A stretch of DNA of 64,000 nt, from positions 10,106,001 to 10,170,000 of the forward strand of contig NC_003279.8 of the NCBI RefSeq assembly GCF_000002985.6, written 5' to 3'. The notes below the pieces were generated by a model. The model ran no database searches, had not been told where the DNA came from, and saw only the letters and a list, made by a program, of their open reading frames with translations. Below are positions 60,781 through 64,000 of this stretch, piece after piece. The number at the start of each line of letters is the position of its first letter. Within the stretch, counting starts at the first letter, position 1. The translations under genes were made by a program, and so were the position numbers. This DNA comes from Caenorhabditis elegans (Eukaryota; Nematoda; Chromadorea; Rhabditida; Rhabditidae).

Positions 60781-63004
60781 TAGGGAACCGTCAGAAGGTG
60801 TCCATCTAGCTTGCATATGAGACCTATGCCATTCGATAGCCCATGTCTTAAAACGGTTACTCGTGAATTTTTAGCGGCAAAACTCCAGAACCAAGCTCAC
60901 GGCGGGCTTTCAAATATCCTTTAAAAAAAAGAAAATTCGATAATTTTCGCTGAAAACTCATGTTTGTTTGTTTTTTCTGGACCTTTTTTTTTCCTTTTTT
61001 TTGGGATGAAAAAATTCGCAAAAAATTGTCCCGTGGTGGAGAGTTGAATTTTGAGATGCTTGGAAGTTATGGCTGAACGGTCATTTTCTAAGAAACTCAT
61101 TTTCTGAAAGCAATAAAAACATAAAATGGGAAAAGATATCAGTATCACTTTGAAATATTTTCCTCACCCTCTTTCTTTCTGACAGGATTATCCAAAAAAA
61201 AGTTTTTGCGATTAAGAGTCTGTTGGCTACAAAATCGAATAAAAACCATGCCAAGGAAATGATGTGGATTTTCTTTTTATACTTAACTGTTCAATATGTT
61301 CTAGAAAAAAAAAATTCAAAGTGACATGTTGTCCAAGTTTGGAAAAATTTTGTATTTAAAGAAAAACCCAGAAATCTCCAGCAACTCCCACGCTAACAAA
61401 TGTTTTGAATATTTTTTGAAACTTCTGAAATAATTTCAGAAAATTGTTTGTTTTGCAAAAAAGTAAAACTTGAATTTAGAAACGTAGAGACACCTTAATG
61501 GGATTTGCATTTTTTCCAAATTTTCTCCCACGATTTTCATTATGTGAAAAGTTGGAAACTTGGACTAGACTATGCATTAGTTGATATGTGCATGAGCAAA
61601 GAGCGTGCATGATTACGAAATGTTTATTCTGAGAAAAGAAATACCTTTGGGATTTTTTAAAAATTAGATAGAGAGAGATAAAGAAGAAAAGAGTAATTTG
61701 CACTTTTCATGACGCATTAGATCAAATCATTGAGGAATCGCATAAATGAACTTTTATGTTAAAATAATTTAAAATTAACTTTTGGCTGGCGAAAACCCAA
61801 ATAAGAAAAATAAAAAGTAAATATTTTAATAAATGTTCAGAGAACTATACTTTGGTTCAAGACATAAAAACGTTTAAATGGGTCTATGGGCTCTATATCC
61901 TACAATCAAAAAGTAAGGATTCCAGGTTTAAAACGAGATATGGAAACTAAACGGGAGTTCTTTTATTTACAAACTATATATATATTATGCAATATCAAAA
62001 AAATTAGTTTGAAAAAATGTCTGATGAGCGGAAATTCTCACAGCTCGGTCACACTCAATTGGCTCCGCCCATTGTTCCAAAAGAAGCCCGCCCACAAAGA
62101 GCAGATGCATCCCGAATAAAAAACTGTGAATTCTTCTCATTATTTGAATTTCACAAAAGGACAGATGTACTTTATGAGCCATGAGTCGAGAGACTCATTT
62201 GGTGACTGTAAAGTGATCAGATTTGAAAGTACAATGATCTCATTATGGAGTATTTTTGGATGTTTATTGAGATGATAATGTGCACAATTGAGAACATTTT
62301 CGAATGAAGTTTAATAGGGATTTTTTGAATTTTTGAACAACTAAATTTTTTTTTAGAAATTATGTAACTTTCATTTTCACCTTTTTTTGAGTTCACAATG
62401 CACCTTTACACTCAATGTTTTGTAGTAATCCATTTATGAAAACTTGATTTAACTGAAATAAGTCTGGAAGTCCAACAGTAAGCTCAATCTCTTTTCATGT
62501 TAGACCCATTTTCAACTCTGAAAACTCCAAAAAACAAAAAATTTCAAATCAAATTGTCCAAAAGTAAAAGAAGTCACTGTAGCAGAAGTCGTATTAGTTG
62601 TGTGAACAGAAAGATATCAATAAAGTATAATGTTTTCATAAAATCCAAAAACATTTGGAAGAGGAGATTATGTGTGTGACGTGGCAATTCAAATCTAAAA
62701 ACTACAAACTAAACTTTTTTTTGGGGGTGAAACAGTTGAAATCTATGGCAACTGATACTTTAATTGAAGATTTGAAATTGGATACGGTAGATGTGAACAC
62801 ATTTGCAATAAGTTGCGCAATTCGAATTGACATGGGAACCTTCGTGATTTTTATTTGAAAAAAAAATTTGTTGTTACATTTGAAGCAGGGAGTTTCCATG
62901 TTTTCGCAATCGAACCACGGTTTGTTTGGAAGTTTCGCCACGTGGCAAAAATTGAAGATATTGTTACGGATGTTACGTTGGAAACTATTTAAAATGCGAT
63001 TTTT

Positions 63005-63205
63005 ACGCCAAAAATACTGTACCCGGTCTCGACACGATAATTTTTGTAAATTACAAACGGGCGCGCGCCTTTAAGTGAGTACTGTTTTAACGGATATATC
63101 TAAAATTTTGAAACTACAGTACTCTTTGAGGCGCACACCCGTTTGTATTTAACAAAAAATTGTCGTGACGAGACCAGGAACGGTATTTTTGGTGCCAAAA
63201 TTTTT
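63005..63205. repeat. Inverted repeat of the 'cgagacc/tacagta' family
   Basis: The left arm (about 63005-63085) contains CAAAAATACTGTACCCGGTC, TCGACACGATAATTTTTGT and GCGCCTTTAAGTGAGTACTG. The right arm (about 63114-63205) carries the matching reverse complements TACAGTACTCTTTGAGGCGC, ACAAAAAATTGTCGTGACGA and GACCAGGAACGGTATTTTTG. This is the clearest two-armed copy of the family in the window. Confidence 0.8.
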
Positions 63206-63873
63206 TATTGCCGGTTTTGAAATAAAAACAATTAATTTTTAAAAAAATTGATATAACAGTACTCGTTATAAAGCAGAATTCAGAATCCTTCTCCAAAAGC
63301 CTCAAGGTACCGTAATCCAGAGAAAGGCGTCAAAAATGAAAACATAGACAAACGAAAGAAAGTTGTGAGCATACAAATAGACACACACAATGCTCATCAT
63401 CGTTTTCTCAGCAACAAAGGATTCTTCATGGGCGTGACTATCTTTTGCTCATGAAGGAGAGAGACGTCTTCAAAACGCAATTAAGGGCATACGGTAAAAC
63501 GTTTGAGCAGCAGTTGTCGCGCGCAAATCAGATTGCGTGAAGCTCTTGTTTGATGCGGGACACACATGCTAAATTGTCTTCTGAATAGCACCTCAAATTG
63601 TGCGGCGCTCATCTGAAGACACACTTGTCACGTCATTTATTATTAAAACTTTTATTTGTCACCATCCTGCCAGAGGAAAATATGAGAAATAGTTTTAGAG
63701 TGATGAAAATGAGGAAGATGTTTTAAATTATTGAGATTCCGTTGACAAGGAAGCCTTTTTAAAGGGATAAGGAAGGATAGAGATGGAGAAAAAACGGATA
63801 AAATAAAGATAATAGATGATGATTCAAGAGAAACGTGAGAAGTTTCAAATACAAATATAACAGGGGGAATGAA

Positions 63874-64000
63874 TTAGGCGTAGTCAACGCTGATCATGCG
63901 GCCTTCGACAGTGGATCCATAGAGGGCAGCACGAGCACGTTCAGCGTCTTGGAAAGTTGCAAAACGAATGCGAGCAGCTCCTGGCGCCATCATATCAACA
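63874..64000 (-). CDS. C-terminal end of an RRM RNA-binding protein (partial)
   Basis: Only the last 42 codons are in the window; the gene continues past 64000. On the minus strand the frame reads from VDMMAPGAARIRFATF through AERARAALYGSTVEGRMISV to the stop, which is the second half of an RNA recognition motif: RNP1-like ARIRFATF, then the helix and last strand. The RRM ends the protein with only DYA after it. Third codon positions are strongly biased to C (GCC, CGC, GAC, CTC), unlike most neighbours, which suggests high expression. The precise family cannot be set from this fragment. Confidence 0.8.
   Translation of the reverse strand, partial: VDMMAPGAARIRFATFQDAERARAALYGSTVEGRMISVDYA

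Larger units (their letters stand above)
59123..63873. other. Intergenic region, about 4.7 kb
   Basis: No gene is supported. It includes the upstream flank of the forkhead gene, a 52-bp tandem duplication with a perfect small palindrome at 60700-60780, a related diverged copy at about 61043-61090, and an inverted repeat at 63005-63205. From about 63360 the sequence becomes GC-richer and is probably the 3' flank of the RRM gene that ends at 63874. Confidence 0.5.

Overview
The window is nuclear DNA from a Caenorhabditis nematode, most likely C. elegans chromosome I. It is AT-rich, with many 44-51 nt introns ending in TTTTCAG and compact multi-exon genes on both strands. A forkhead gene, a FAM192A-like gene and an mRNA cap (guanine-N7) methyltransferase lie side by side; from memory this is the fkh-10 / tag-72 neighbourhood (cosmid C25A1). 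All exon chains below were built by hand from splice sites and checked for reading phase. No transcript data were available.

Layout. 0-8.2 kb: a divergent pair of coiled-coil genes and a Lys/Ser/Arg-rich protein with one hydrophobic N-terminal segment. 8.8-10.6 kb: a divergent GSK3-like kinase. 11.2-13.3 kb: two small secreted Ly6/uPAR-type proteins placed tail to tail with matching exon structure. 13.6-23.9 kb: an IGHMBP2/SMUBP-2-type SF1 helicase and an RBM12-like RNA-binding protein sharing a divergent promoter. 24.0-27.9 kb: a 25-bp satellite of about 101 indel-free copies, bounded by two copies of the RBM12-like gene's 3' flank, one of which carries a tRNA-Pro pseudogene. 28-41.3 kb: a long gene-poor tract with a ~124-bp minisatellite and a 1.2-kb palindromic element bounded by TTAA.

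41.3-47.2 kb: a class A GPCR convergent with a cysteine-rich protein resembling the nematode DUF19/T20D4.11 type. 49.0-52.5 kb: a protein resembling radial spoke protein 3 (RSPH3). 53.0-54.0 kb: a small single-pass protein with a Lys/Ser-rich tail. 54.1-59.1 kb: cap methyltransferase, FAM192A-like gene and fkh-10. 59-63.9 kb: mostly non-coding, with local repeats. 63.9 kb to the end: the 3' end of a highly expressed RRM protein.

Themes. Several genes serve mRNA metabolism (RBM12-like, SF1 helicase, cap methyltransferase, terminal RRM gene). Several others (two Lys/Ser-rich hydrophobic-anchor proteins, a divergent GSK3-like kinase, coiled-coil proteins) are of a kind common among nematode male-germline genes, which is inference only. 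The most surprising gene is the RSPH3-like one, because nematodes have no motile cilia. The most unusual DNA structure is the satellite seated in a duplicated 3' gene flank.
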